NCBI GenBank assembly: GCA_029718625.1
Contig: CM056380.1
Span: forward strand, 45,731,049 to 45,795,048
DNA from: Synaphobranchus kaupii
Taxonomy: Eukaryota; Chordata; Actinopteri; Anguilliformes; Synaphobranchidae
Direction of reading: 5' to 3'
DNA: 64,000 nt
The notes beneath the pieces are model-generated. The model was given only the letters and a program-made list of their open reading frames with translations. It was not told the origin of the DNA and searched no databases. Both the position numbers and the translations under genes were made by a program. Shown one piece after another: positions 47,391 through 58,317 of this stretch (position 1 is the stretch's first letter; every line of letters starts with the position of its first letter).

Positions 47391-48448
47391 ACGTACATAA
47401 AATAAAATAAAAAAGGCAAAAATTGTCCATGAATGTCCCTAGGTAAAAGCGAGACTAAAAAGGTGTGTCTTGAGTTGACATTTAAAAATGTCTACATTTT
47501 CAGCTGTCCTTAAAGCGGATGGGAGATTATTCCAGAGGCGGGGACCATATGAGCTGAAAGCAGCCTCGCCATATGTTTTAGTCTGTGATAAAGGAATTAT
47601 TAAAAGAAGTGAGTCAGAGGATCTGAGGGCTCTGCTAGGAACATATTTAGAAAGTAAGTCTGCAATATAATGCTTGCAATATATGCAAGTCCATGGACTG
47701 ATTTAAAAACGAGTAAAATAATTTTAAAATCAATTCTAAAATTTACAGGTAACCAGTGTAGGGACTTTAAGACGGGAGTAATGTGTGCACTCTTCCTGGT
47801 TTTAGTTAAGACCCTAGCAGCAGCATTCTGAAGGAGTTGCAAGTGACCTATTGCCTTTTTAGGAAGCTCAGAGAATGATGTGTTAAAATAGTCGAGCCTG
47901 CTCATAATAAATGCGTGCATTAGTTTTTCTGTGTCACCTTGAGTGAGAACAGGTCTGACTTTAGCAAAATTTCTCAAATGGTAGTAGGCAGTTTTTATTA
48001 CATTCTGTATATGTGGCTCAAAGCTCAGATCACTGTCAAAGATAACACCCAGGTTTTTAACCTCAGTTTTGATGTTCTGGGATAATGGGCTCAATTTTGT
48101 CATTATTATCTCTCTGGGTGTCTTGGGTCCAAATACCAATATTTCAGTTTTATTATGGTTTAACTGAAGGAAGTTGTCTGTGATACAGCTGGTTAATCTA
48201 TCAATGGGGCAAGGATCATCGGGCATAGCAGAGATATAAAGTTGGATATCATCGGCATAGAAATGGAAGTTGATGCCATGTTTTCGGATGATGTTGCCTA
48301 GTGGGAGCATGTACAAGCTAAACAGAATGAGGCCTAATATTGAACCTTGAGGAACTCCACAAGTCAGGGTGACTTTCTGTGATGAATGCTCGCCGAGACA
48401 GACCAGGGAATAATGGTTTGTGAGGTAGGACCTAAACCTAAACCAATA
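47391..48448 (-). mobile_element. L2-like LINE, 5'-truncated (copy A, outermost of the nest)
   Basis: Minus-strand RT sequence is followed by 3' untranslated sequence. The 5' truncation point at about 48448 abuts the resumed palindromic repeat. Its 3' tail is probably the segment at 38239, with 46616-46735 as an intermediate piece. Confidence 0.8.
47600..48316 (-). pseudogene. L2 reverse transcriptase C-terminal half, one long open piece
   Basis: An open frame of 238 codons. It contains FHFYADDIQLYISA with the catalytic Asp pair, NHNKTEILVFGPK, VKNLGVIFDSDLSFEPHIQN, HAFIMSRLDYFNTSF and AHITPVLKSLHWLPVNFRID. These are the palm, thumb and C-terminal domain motifs of L2-type non-LTR RT. It lacks the N-terminal endonuclease and fingers through 5' truncation, so it is dead on arrival. 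The long intact frame shows a fairly recent insertion. Confidence 0.88.
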
Positions 48449-48655
48449 TATATATATCTGGCAGCAGAGTGATGGTTTTAGGCTCGTGTGATACCTCAGA
48501 CCCTTGATGACTTACAGCCATTTAACCAACCTTGGGTTCCATACTATTCCCGTGTAATTTACAGCTTAAACTAGTCCCACCCCCCAATTCCCATAGCGAT
48601 CCATTCAAATGCAGAGAGGTTATGGTATCGCAGAGAGGCTATGGTATATTCAGAC
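48449..48655. mobile_element. Palindromic repeat, right part (continuation of 37972-38238)
   Basis: Resumes with ATATCTGGCAGCAGAGTGAT and continues GACCCTTGATGACTTACAGC, TTCCATACTATTCCCGTGTA and CCATTCAAATGCAGAGAGGT. Joined to the break at 38238 it recreates CTGCATATCTGGCAGCAGAG, as in the unbroken copies at 59276 and 61822. ATATCT at both edges is the likely L2 target duplication. Confidence 0.82.
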
Positions 48656-48659
48656 TTGT

Positions 48660-49045
48660 GTTCAAAAGGGTGGTGCTTGAGAAGGGGTTAAACTAAAAAA
48701 TGGTGCAAACTAATTATATCAGTGTGAAAGGTGTGAATACACGAAGGGTGTAAGCCTTAATAGCCAGAGAAGCTGTATATGGTATATACTAGCTTTTATT
48801 ACACTGGCCTGATAGGCTAGCTTTTTATTACATGGCAATTGTACACATTTACAGATAAACACTATATGCCATTTCCAAAAAACAATTGATATGCCAAAAT
48901 ATATTACTTGGGTATTGAGTGCGCGTCTTCATCTGTGATGTCTCCTATTGTAGTAATGCTTTAAATGAATAGGCATAATTAAGCAATTAAGAGTAGAGGT
49001 TAGGGAGTTGCTATGAGGCTGAGACACTGTGCTCTGTGCGGAGAC
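48660..49045. other. AT-rich intergenic sequence
   Basis: Nothing recognised. Confidence 0.4.
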
Positions 49046-49760
49046 GAGGCCTGGCAGCTTCATGAATGAGCCTTTCTCATAAGGTGGTCCTCCCGACGGT
49101 CTGGGGCCGTGCCAGCCTCCTCGGCACCCGGCACGTTGCCACGGAGATACTTAGTCTGGAGTACGTGTACGTTCGGGGTAACCCATGCGGGCGAGGTAAC
49201 CGGGCGTGAGCGTTGCCAGATTACAGGGTCCGTCGGATGAGAAGCGCACACCGTTAGCTTGCCCTCTGCGCAGGTCTTGGAAGCGGTATGGCGCGACCTT
49301 TTCCATTGGCTTGCATGTCCACAGTGCGCAAGCACTTCCTGCCATCTGGAAGGACAAGACGGTGGCGGTAATTGAAATAGTCGTTCCTTTTGTTGTGTTA
49401 GTCTTCTGGAGAGGACGGCGGCTGATGGAGAGAAGAGAGGAAATTATACTGGAGTGGATTCAGCTTGTGCAACCACCTGTGGTAGCTCGAGTTGTGCGAG
49501 TCTCTGTGCCCCCTCCCCCAATCACCCGGGCAACAGTCTAATGCCTTGTCAATCACTTCAGCTCTCTTATCCCTGGACCTTGGGAGCCCTGTTATTGGTC
49601 AGCGACCAATCTTCCTTCCAGTGACACAAGCCTGGCTTATCATCAAGAGGCTTTGTTCCTCTACTCTGAGGTCAACGAGGCACTGTAACTGAGCTTAACT
49701 ATCAAATAAACAGGACAGCCATGACATTACTCTACCCGTCTGCTTTTGGGGGCTTATGTG
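49046..49760. other. Unclassified GC-rich segment, possible old LTR-element piece
   Basis: Clearly GC-richer than its surroundings. The minus strand at 49357-49151 is open and reads ACALWTCKPMEKVAPYRFQD then LRRGQANGVRFSSDGPCNLA, which I do not recognise. The + strand ends with AATAAACAGGACAGCCATGA then GTCTGCTTTTGGGGGC, somewhat like an LTR U5. Identity unknown. Confidence 0.35.
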
Positions 49761-50365
49761 GTAAGCATGCTTAACTTATAACAAATACAAATTTATTGGC
49801 ACATTAAAACTATTACCAATGTTCCTGTATTTATAAAAAAAATAAAAATGAAATTCATGAAATGAAGCAAGATCAAATAGACGGGGTTTTCACAGAGGAA
49901 ACGCAAACAGACAAGCACACCACGCCCCTTGCACAATCAGAGGCAAACGACGCAAATGATCGTTGTTTAAGAGAGAAAACAGAGAGGGGGAAATTGTTTT
50001 TAATTAGCACCTTGGTTCGAACCGCTGATTAGAACGGCTTGGTTTGCGGGATGTGGGGCGAAGGGTGGGGGTTGGTGAGGGGGTGCACAAGGAGCCCCCT
50101 GTTGTTTTGCACAAACAGCAGATGATGATAGAGGTGCAGGAATTTGTCAAGTAACAATTTGCGTTATTGAGATACCTTGGCAGAAAACCCCTCTGTTGCG
50201 GGTAGAAAAGCTCAATCATGTATTTAAGGCTGCGGGAAATTAGACAGGACTCCGCTGGAGGTGTTTTTGGAAGTAAAATAATACTTTATTCCGATTCGCG
50301 AAACGTGCGGTACACAAAAGAAGATGAAATGACGGGGAACAAGGAGAGGGGTTCTGCTGGAGCTA
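49761..50365. other. Intergenic sequence, nothing recognised
   Basis: AT-rich then mixed; no features found. Confidence 0.4.
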
Positions 50366-50369
50366 GAGC

Positions 50370-50690
50370 ACAGTACACTGACTGCTCCACAGCATAGTAC
50401 ATAGACTGACTGCTCCACCGTACAGTACACTGACTGACTGGTCCACAGTACAGTATACTGACTGACTGACTAACTGCTCCACAGCACAGTACACTGACTG
50501 ACTGCTCCACAGGACTGTATACTGACTGACTGCTCCGCAGCACAGTACACTGACTGACTGCTCCACAGGACTGAATACTGACTGCTCCGCAGCATAGTAC
50601 ACAGACTGACTGCTCCACAGTACAGTACACTGACTGATTGACTGCTCCACAGCACAGTACACAGACTGACTGCTCCACAGCTGTAAAATT
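50370..50690. repeat. Imperfect minisatellite, basic unit about 28-37 bp
   Basis: GCTCCACAGCACAGTACACT plus a variable number of GACT steps, about 10 copies. Length differences come from GACT slippage, so it is a minisatellite with a microsatellite inside. Confidence 0.92.
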
Positions 50691-51960
50691 TCCATATGGC
50701 CCTGTCCTTGCTTGTTTTAGGTCTTAGCTGGCTTAGCTGCTTCAATTAGTTTTTTTTCTTATTTCTGGCTATGTACACATTTCCCAAAATGCATTGCAAT
50801 AAAGCATTTACAAAACACAATGTTCAGCTGTGATTGCTTTATTATGATGATGAAGGATTGGGCTAGTTAAGTAATTGAGAGACAGGGTAAGATCAATAAC
50901 TGGTATACACATGCCGCACCCAGAAAACTGCTGGGGGTGGGGCATGTGTTGCCCCCCCCCCGAAAAAAACAAGCGACCTCTATAAATGGTTTAACCACAC
51001 ATACCCAAATGAAGTCTCCACACTTAGACACACTCACAGCTCACACTGCGTATGCATAAAGAAACACATCTAAAGTTGGAATTGAGTTGAGTTGATCACA
51101 CCAAAAGTCTCCTAATGTGACATTATGTTTACTCTCCACATGACATTCACTTCGTCACAGAACCACAACTGAACAGTGTCCTGATGTACAGCGCATATTA
51201 TAACTGCAGTGTACATACACAGTATATGCTGTGATATATCCTTTACTGCCTCACAGTGCATCGCTGTGCTTCCACATGTATTAGAAAGGTCTTCACTATC
51301 TGTCATCTTTGCTGGAGTAATACTGTCAAGGGCAATATTGCTGCTGTTCAACACCTGGAACTTGAACACAGATTTCAGATTTGATAGCCCTGCCCCGATA
51401 GGCAGCTGGTGACAGATGTCACACCTGTCAAATGTGACTAAATGATTGAGCTTTTTCTCTTTTTTTCTCCCCTTCTCTGATTTCTTTTAAATCTGGTATA
51501 CTATAGAGACACATCCATCAGCTGTACCCAATGTGCAATTCTATCCTAATGTCACGTCAACTGACACCTTCACTTCATGTATAAATGCATTCTTGGCTGT
51601 AATACCGTAACTGATTCTGTTCAGATAGGAAAGGGCCTTATCAGGCCTCGTCACAATTCACACCAGTATTAGCGCTTTCTTTGCACCTCGGTTCATAATG
51701 AGAACATATGGTGCAGTCCATAACCCCATCAACACTGGCAGTAATGCAACAGAATTTTGGAGTAAATTCAGGGCAGTCGCCCCAGTGAGACAGACTTTGC
51801 GGACGGTTAATATGGTCTTCTGCTCCCGTGCGCTACATGTATATTTGTATGGTAGGTCACTTCTCTCAGAACACTGGCATACCACAGGTGAGCAATTTCT
51901 TCACAGTAATCCCACGTGCAGTACCTGTTAACATCCACAAGAAGACTGTAGACCTCCCTC
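50691..51960. other. Intergenic sequence, nothing recognised
   Basis: Mixed composition with a C run near 50953. Several chance frames of 65-85 codons, no motif recognised. Confidence 0.45.
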
Positions 51961-51964
51961 CGCA

Positions 51965-52086
51965 AGACCACACATACATTCACACGCACGCACATACACA
52001 CACACACATACACACGCACGCGCGCACGCACGCACGCACACACGCACACACACACACACACACTCACACACACACACACACACACC
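51965..52086. repeat. AC/ACGC microsatellite
   Basis: CACACG/CACGCA then (AC)n to 52085. Confidence 0.95.
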
Positions 52087-52312
52087 ATACCAGAAGGTCA
52101 TTAATGACCCCTCATGCTGGAATAATATACATCACCTCTTTGATATATTTCTTGTAATATAAATTTATTATGGGATTAAGCATATTGCAAATCAGGTTTT
52201 TCAAACATAAAATCTGAGAAAAACACTTTATCCTAGCAATAGCATCATTTCCATTATCATCATCATCATCGTCATTATTGTGATTTATATTCTCATGATT
52301 TTCTGTAGTAAC

Positions 52313-52356
<44 letters not shown>

Positions 52357-52460
52357 AATTATAATAATGAATAATAATAATAACAGTAATATGATCAAAA
52401 TAATACTAGCAATAACTAATAATAATATCAATAATAATAGTAGGAATATTATGGTAGTTG
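52313..52460. repeat. (TTA)n followed by (AAT)n tracts
   Basis: (TTA)n at 52314-52352 then AATAATAAT-rich sequence. The two tracts are complementary and could form a hairpin. Confidence 0.93.
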
Positions 52461-52479
52461 TATTCCGTATAAACTTCCG

Positions 52480-52700
52480 TGTTGTATTTTGTTATATGAC
52501 TGCTGGTAAGGCAGTCGAAAGAAATTTCAGGCTGCTTTCTGCCCACATGGCTCTGTTAATCACCTGTTTGATGATGTTAATTGGACTCCCACTGCTACAC
52601 TAATTGATAACGCCATTGCCATTGACAACAGGAAACACTGTCTCTCGGAAATGTAGGTCTCCGGGCTTTTTCAGCGCGTGAGTGAAATATTTTCCGTACT
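52480..52700. promoter_or_regulatory. Candidate conserved noncoding element, intergenic
   Basis: Repeat-free block with TCTGTTAATCACCTGTTTGA, GATGTTAATTGGACTCCC, ACACTAATTGATAACGCC and ATTGCCATTGACAACAGG. These are dense homeodomain-, TALE- and Sox-like words in the only clearly non-transposon stretch of this part of the intergenic DNA. A role for a downstream developmental gene (six3/six2 neighbourhood in vertebrates) is inferred. Confidence 0.35.
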
Positions 52701-54060
52701 CTTACATTTTAATTGTATTACCTGCATCTATTATCTCATTATCCACTGTTTTCATGATCATAACAAAGCCCGGGTTTTAATATACACCTGGAAATTATAT
52801 TACCTTTGCTGTTTCCTTTAACCCCGCAGTGCACATAATTGTAAATGTTACAATGGCTTGCCACAAGAAGGGGGAAAAAATCATTGTAAAAAATCACATT
52901 CATTAATTTCCTGGGAGAGAGACAGAGAGTGAGCAGGCCCAGTCGTCCTGACAGAAGCCTGGAGAAAGTGGAGGTTTGGCATTTGCTGCAGGGGGATTTA
53001 AAAGGACATATTTTGGTAATAGCAGCCGTTCCCGCTACTCTAGTGTCACACTAGAGCTCTAGAGTTCCTGTGACTGACCAGCCGGGATGTTCCAGAAGCA
53101 GAGGCAGGCTATCCTTAAGATCCGGATTGGGCAGTTCTGCTTTTCAAGATTCGATTTTGCTTGTTAAACCTCAAATGTAAATGTCAAATTAATTTTCCAT
53201 ATGGTATGGAGTTTAGGATAAAATATATATTTAAATTATTTTTTTTGAAGGCGGGGGCGGGAGTTGTATCACACCAGGGGCGGGACAGATAATGACATCT
53301 TACAGGTGTGTGTATGTATATGCATGTTAATATGCTACATACTGTGCATACTTATAAATATACATGCAAAGCATTCACATGACATCCTTTTTCACATTGG
53401 GTATGCTATGAATTCCATTGTTATTTAATTTGATGCTTGTGAAAAGCTTGGATATTCAGAGCAACAGTACACACAACCATATAGAGGTATGTCGTTTCTA
53501 CAATATGAATGAACATTTGTTCATCAATTAAAAGCGTTCACCAAGAGGTTAAATTGTTTTTAACATACCCAAGCTAAAATTCCCACTGGGGTAACTTTAG
53601 TTTTATCATTCAGATCATATATATTGCCAGTACCATTGCTCACTTTTTTTTGGCAAGTACAGGTTTTGTCCTTAGACCTGTTCATTTGGCTTCTTTTGTC
53701 CATTCTGAAATTGTTATTCCTGCTTGTGGTCATTACTCCTGACCATGGCTGTATACCCTCTGAGGAATGAGCAAACCTTAATTAAAATTCCATAGTACTC
53801 ACTAGATGATGAAAGTAAACATGAAAGCTTATGAAGAAAATCAAAACTGAATTTCAGGAAGAGCCTAAATAAGAGACATTTTCTATTTTTCCCCACGCTG
53901 TCTGGAGGAGGGACGTACTGTATTAGTTAATCCGGCTCCAGACACTCTGACTCACTCCATGTTTTCTCTCACATTCCCAAAAAAATTTGATTGTCTAAAC
54001 TTGACTGTATTTAATTAAATTAAACTGGGTGAGTTTATACGTATATATACAGTGTATATA
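52701..54060. other. Intergenic sequence, nothing firm
   Basis: AT-rich, few repeats. Possible further conserved blocks but no recognisable gene. Confidence 0.4.
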
Positions 54061-54067
54061 TATGATT

Positions 54068-55184
54068 TTTAAAAAAGCCAAGTTACTCACGCATAGCCTA
54101 CAGAGCACTGTCTATAAGTCTTTTATTCAAACTTGCAAAAAACTAGGCCTGCCTTTAAAAGTATTGATATCAAAATGTGGCCAAGTTACAAATAACAATA
54201 TTGCCTATCGTAGCTCACACTAAATAAACTAGCTCTATTCCAAAGCAATGCTATCCAAACTTTCCTAAATTATTTAATGCAACTTGGCCCTGTGTTTCTT
54301 CATCTTAGCATGTGAAGAGATTGTGCCTCATGGAACAACATATGATTTCAATGAATGTTTTTAACAGTTGATGAATAATTACATTCCAGAAAGGATATGG
54401 TTATACTTTGTTGGCAAGTTTACTTTAGAAAATGTACAGGTTTTAAAATGTTAACTGCTGCTACAGATTTCATTACAATTCAAAACAGACATTTATATCA
54501 AGAAACATCATGTACAATAGAGAAAGGGGGGATGAATAAATAAATGCAGATACAAATTAGTAATATTTGTATCTAGAAAATTGTGTACATATAGCATTTT
54601 TACGAACGAATCCAATAGTTATGATATTTGCGAACAGAATTTTGTGAACACAAGGATATCTATGCGCTGTAGGACCACACAGGATTTGATAGAAATCCAA
54701 ATATTCCAAATAAATAAATCAATAAATACATAATAATAATGATAATAATAATATGTGCTTTTTATAGACCCAAAGCAGTGGATGCAGACAATTGTTCAAA
54801 CATGCCCTATAGTGTAGTAATTTTAGTGTAGTTTAATTTCTAAGTGCAACACATCTGAATCAGAGTATTTCCACTATAAATTATTCTCATTTTGCAGTTT
54901 GATGTGGAACATACAGTTTCATTGACCACATTCTCTTGAGATGGTAAGATGAAGAAACACAGGGCCAAGTTGCATTAAATAATTTAGGAAAGTTTGGATA
55001 GCATTGCTTTGGAATAGAGCTAGTTTATTTAGTGTGAGCTACAATAGGCAATATTGTTATTTATAACTTGGCCACATTTTGATATCAATACTTTTAAAGG
55101 CAGGCCTAGGTTTTTGCAAGTTGGAATAAAAGACTTATAGACAGTGATCTGTAGGCTATGCGTGAGTAACTTGGCTTTTTTTTT
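54068..55184. mobile_element. DNA element with inverted repeats of about 250 bp
   Basis: Left arm 54071-54320 begins AAAAAAGCCAAGTTACTCAC; right arm 54931-55183 ends GTGAGTAACTTGGCTTTTTT. The arms match with only scattered differences, for example ATTTAATGCAACTTGGCCCT against AGGGCCAAGTTGCATTAAAT. The central 610 bp is AT-rich and holds no coding sequence. It is a long-TIR MITE or foldback element. Target duplication unclear. Confidence 0.85.
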
Positions 55185-55189
55185 ACGTC

Positions 55190-56255
55190 GGAGAAGTTTT
55201 TGATCAGATATCACTTATTTTTCATAGGTAACTAATGAGGAATAATGCATGAACATAATGACATCGAGAGAGACATGCATACAGAATACATGCATTCAAA
55301 ATAAATGCATGCAGACATTTGCATAACCATAACGGCCTGTGCTGACAGGAATGAAACATTTCTCCTATTACTGATAGCCCACAATTACATTAAAAGAGTT
55401 TTTAATAGCTTAGTTTTCTGTACTGCAATGGATGTATAAGGCATGTTGATTCGCTTCGTAGTAGCCTAGCTTGTACCTGCTTCCTGACTAGCAGCTGACT
55501 AACGTTTCTCTGGGAAAACTAACGTTGGCTAACAAGCTTAATTGGACAACGCATATTTCCCAGGAATCTTAGCCAGAAAGAAAACAATAGATACTATTAA
55601 GAAAGTAGCCTACCAGAGATTATTCTTCTTATTATTATTATAATTAAAAGTGTTTGCAGTAAGCTACATTGTCTGCAGAGTAGCGTAGACGAGAGCAATG
55701 TTCGGAGGCTATTCAAATTTTTTAAAGTGACTAACCATGAAACAGATATATTTGGGTAATTGGAGGTTTATAAATCCGATCTCTTAAGGGATTGCAGCTT
55801 ATAGTAGGCTATCATCAATTCTTAATGTATTATCATAAATTCTTAATTTTCCTAGTAGTTCATTTTATGGTGACATTGTGTTATGTGTGAAAAGGATAAA
55901 CTGAACAGAGCTGAAGTGAAGAAATGAATGAAGACATAATAAAGAAATGTTGGGTGAGGCGAGTGTTGGAGGTTCGGTTTCCACAGTGAGTCAGACATGA
56001 CCGCAAGAGCACAGCAGGCTCCACACAGACAAATTTTTTTGTCGCCATTTGTGTGAGATTAAAACATGTAGCCAATGGCACAGTTATTTATAGAATTTTT
56101 TTTTACATTAATGCAACAACGCGATGTTAACCAGATGATATTCTACGTTGAAACTTTTTTCTTTGCTTGACAACTGGCCATGGGATACCTGTTCCCATAA
56201 CGTTAGCTAGCCTATTGCATTACTGTCGTGGTGTCCAGTGACTGAATTGTTTAAC
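55190..56255. other. Intergenic sequence, nothing recognised
   Basis: AT-rich, no gene recognised. Confidence 0.4.
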
Positions 56256-56259
56256 TAAC

Positions 56260-56450
56260 AGGCTACAAATGAACAGTTAATATTGTAAACGTGTCTTTGC
56301 CTTTGCAATAAAAAAAACATTCTTGTATGAGAAAACCAGAACATGTGCACACTGTTTGAGTCCAAAATGAAATTACACTTTAGTACCAACCAGTCAGAGT
56401 ATGAACCCACGTCTCTCGCATACTAAGGCTTGACGCTAACCAGAAGAACA
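56260..56450 (-). mobile_element. tRNA-derived SINE-like repeat, copy 1
   Basis: On the minus strand the head reads CTGGTTAGCGTCAAGCCTTA then GAGACGTGGGTTCATAC, a decayed tRNA-like region with A-box and B-box remnants. The tail region shares TTTGCCTTTGCAATAAAAA and AACAGTTAATATTG (+ strand) with copy 2. Confidence 0.5.
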
Positions 56451-56493
56451 AAGGGGTACAGTCACGTGATATAGGCTATAGGCCATTTGTCAG

Positions 56494-57207
56494 TGGGTAC
56501 GTTTACATGCACAGCAATATCCGATTACTGGAAACTATCAGCTTACGCCAGTATTTAACTTTTTTTAACAGTATTTAACGCGTTCACATGGACATAAGAA
56601 ATGTTATTACTCCAAAAGCCGCGTTTACATGATTCTCTCCATAATCGGCTCTGTGGAAAACGTAGCTACTAATGCTTCCCGTTGTAAGGACAAAAATTAT
56701 CCGCCCGTCAAAAATTAACGTAAGTAGGCTATTATTATTATTATTATTATAGCTAGCTAGTCATTATTATAGCTAGTTATTTATAGCTAATTACTAGTAG
56801 TGGTTGATTTATATTATTGTACTAGCGAGCTTTACCGATCTCTAAATCTGGCTAATTTCCCGATAATTTCAGTTATTTAATATGCTAGCCACAAACTAGC
56901 TAGTACAAACACAAGCACGTAACACTGAACAATATATTTTCAACAGTGAAATGCTAATTTAATAATAAAATTCTGGAAATGAGATGCTGAAGGAACCCCA
57001 GGCATAGCAAATGTTGACGGGTGGAATAATTTTGACGTTACACCGCCTCTTCTGACTGACATGCATAGTTTTGTAAAGCTGAAATCGAAAACACAGATTA
57101 TGACCTTACATTATCGGATAAAGGTGTTTACATGACAATTTCAGTAACCAGAGTATTGCCATAACCGGGTTCAGATCGGAGTATTAGTGTGCATGTAAAC
57201 GTACCCA
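56494..57207. mobile_element. MITE of 714 bp with TGGGTACGTTTACATGCAC ends
   Basis: The left end TGGGTACGTTTACATGCACA and the right end GTGCATGTAAACGTACCCA are perfect inverted repeats over 19 bases. The flanks TTGTCAGT and TTGTCTGT may be an imperfect 8-bp duplication, which would fit the hAT superfamily. Subterminal ATCGG/CCGAT words are present. No coding sequence. Confidence 0.8.
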
Positions 57208-57244
57208 TTGTCTGTCTGACTGTCACCATTTTGCTGTAGTACAA

Positions 57245-57500
57245 GTGAAATACAAGTGAAACATTGAATAGTTAATATTGGAAACGTCTTTTGCCTTTGC
57301 AATAAAAATATATTTTTTAATGTGAAAATAATAACAGTGTAATAAATGAAAAGCATTTAACAGTTGCACATTGTTTTTGTCGAAAATACACTTGTGTCCT
57401 TTTGGGCTCGAACCCCCAATCCTCTGTGTGAGAGGCAGCAACGGTAACCAGTAGGCCACAGTAGCTTCATGGAATACACAAGGCCATATAGCGGTTTTGT
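57245..57500 (-). mobile_element. tRNA-derived SINE-like repeat, copy 2
   Basis: On the minus strand GTGGCCTACTGGTTACCGTT is an A-box-type tRNA head, and GGATTGGGGGTTCGAGCCC carries a good B box (GGTTCGAGCC). The body and tail match copy 1, including the TTTGCCTTTGCAATAAAAA word on the + strand. It is not a functional tRNA gene: the acceptor stem does not pair. Confidence 0.55.
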
Positions 57501-57639
57501 CTGTGATTCTGTGATGTGTGCACATTAGTTTGAAGCGTTTTTATTGGGCGATAAGCTTGGGAGAGCATGTATGCGATGTCGTTATCCAATGGGGAGAATT
57601 ATTCTTTGAGGGTATGGAGGCAGGCAGGTAGTGAGGGTC

Positions 57640-57740
57640 CCTGGGTAGGCAGGAAAAATGGGAAAAAGAAGAATGGGAAGAAAAAGAATGAGGAGAAGAA
57701 GAAGAAGAAGAATCAGAAGAGGAAGGAGAAAAACCGCAAA
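57640..57740. repeat. Purine-rich GAA/AAG tract
   Basis: GGGAAAAAGAAGAATGGG-type low-complexity A/G sequence with (GAA)n. Confidence 0.85.
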
Positions 57741-57905
57741 TTAACCCAAGTTTGGGGCTTTATTGTGTGGATGTGTGAAATTCTATCTGAATGCTGTGTG
57801 GTTACATGAGGTCAGAACATACAGAAGTTAATGTTTTTAAGGGCTGAGAGCCTGTGGTCATTGTGGTTACTTCTGTAGGAAACCCTGAAAAGTCCAAACT
57901 CTCTG

Positions 57906-57986
57906 CCATACCTATACAAACTCTGCTGTATAGGTATGGGGCATGCCCCGCCAAGCCGTAACTTGGCGGATGGCATACCTGCCATC
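57906..57986. other. Chain of four adjacent perfect palindromes
   Basis: Stem 1 CCATACCTATACA / TGTATAGGTATGG (57906-57939, 8-nt loop). Perfect palindrome GGGGCATGCCCC (57938-57949). Stem 2 CCGCCAAG / CTTGGCGG (57948-57969, 6-nt loop). Stem 3 GATGGCA / TGCCATC (57969-57986, 4-nt loop). All fall within 81 bp and directly precede a Tc1/mariner terminus. Function unknown. Confidence 0.75.
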
Positions 57987-57996
57987 CCAATATATA

Positions 57997-58228
57997 CAGA
58001 CGGGTGACAAATTAAAGGAAAAACCCCTACAGTCAGGGGGTCTGGGGGGTCTGGTGGCTCTGATATGCTGTGGGGGGCATTTTTCTGGCATGGTTTGCAT
58101 CCACTTGTCCCCTTAAAGGGAACGGTCACTGCACCTTTGTGATCACCTTTATCCTAGGATGAAACATTTCTATCCTGATGGGAGTGGTCTCTTCCAGGAT
58201 GACAATGCTTCCATCCACACAAAGTGTT
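57997..58228 (+). mobile_element. Tc1/mariner-like (Chaplin-type) fragment
   Basis: Starts after TA with CAGACGGGTGACAAATTAAA, an end I recall from fish mariner-like repeats. The interior keeps TATGCTGTGGGGGGCATTTT, and a short transposase piece reads HFYPDGSGLFQDDNASIH, whose DDN matches the second catalytic Asp region of Tc1 transposases. It is truncated after about 230 bp. Confidence 0.6.
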
Positions 58229-58317
58229 TTGACAGTGACACATTTTTTTTTGTTCCATTTCAAATTGTTTTGAAATTTCTAAAAATTTCTAATTTTGTTG
58301 CATATGCTTTCCAGGCC

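Noticed and set aside
57390..57475. Functional tRNA gene on the minus strand
   Set aside because: A and B boxes are visible, but the acceptor and anticodon stems do not pair properly and a second decayed copy exists nearby, so it is a SINE-like head.
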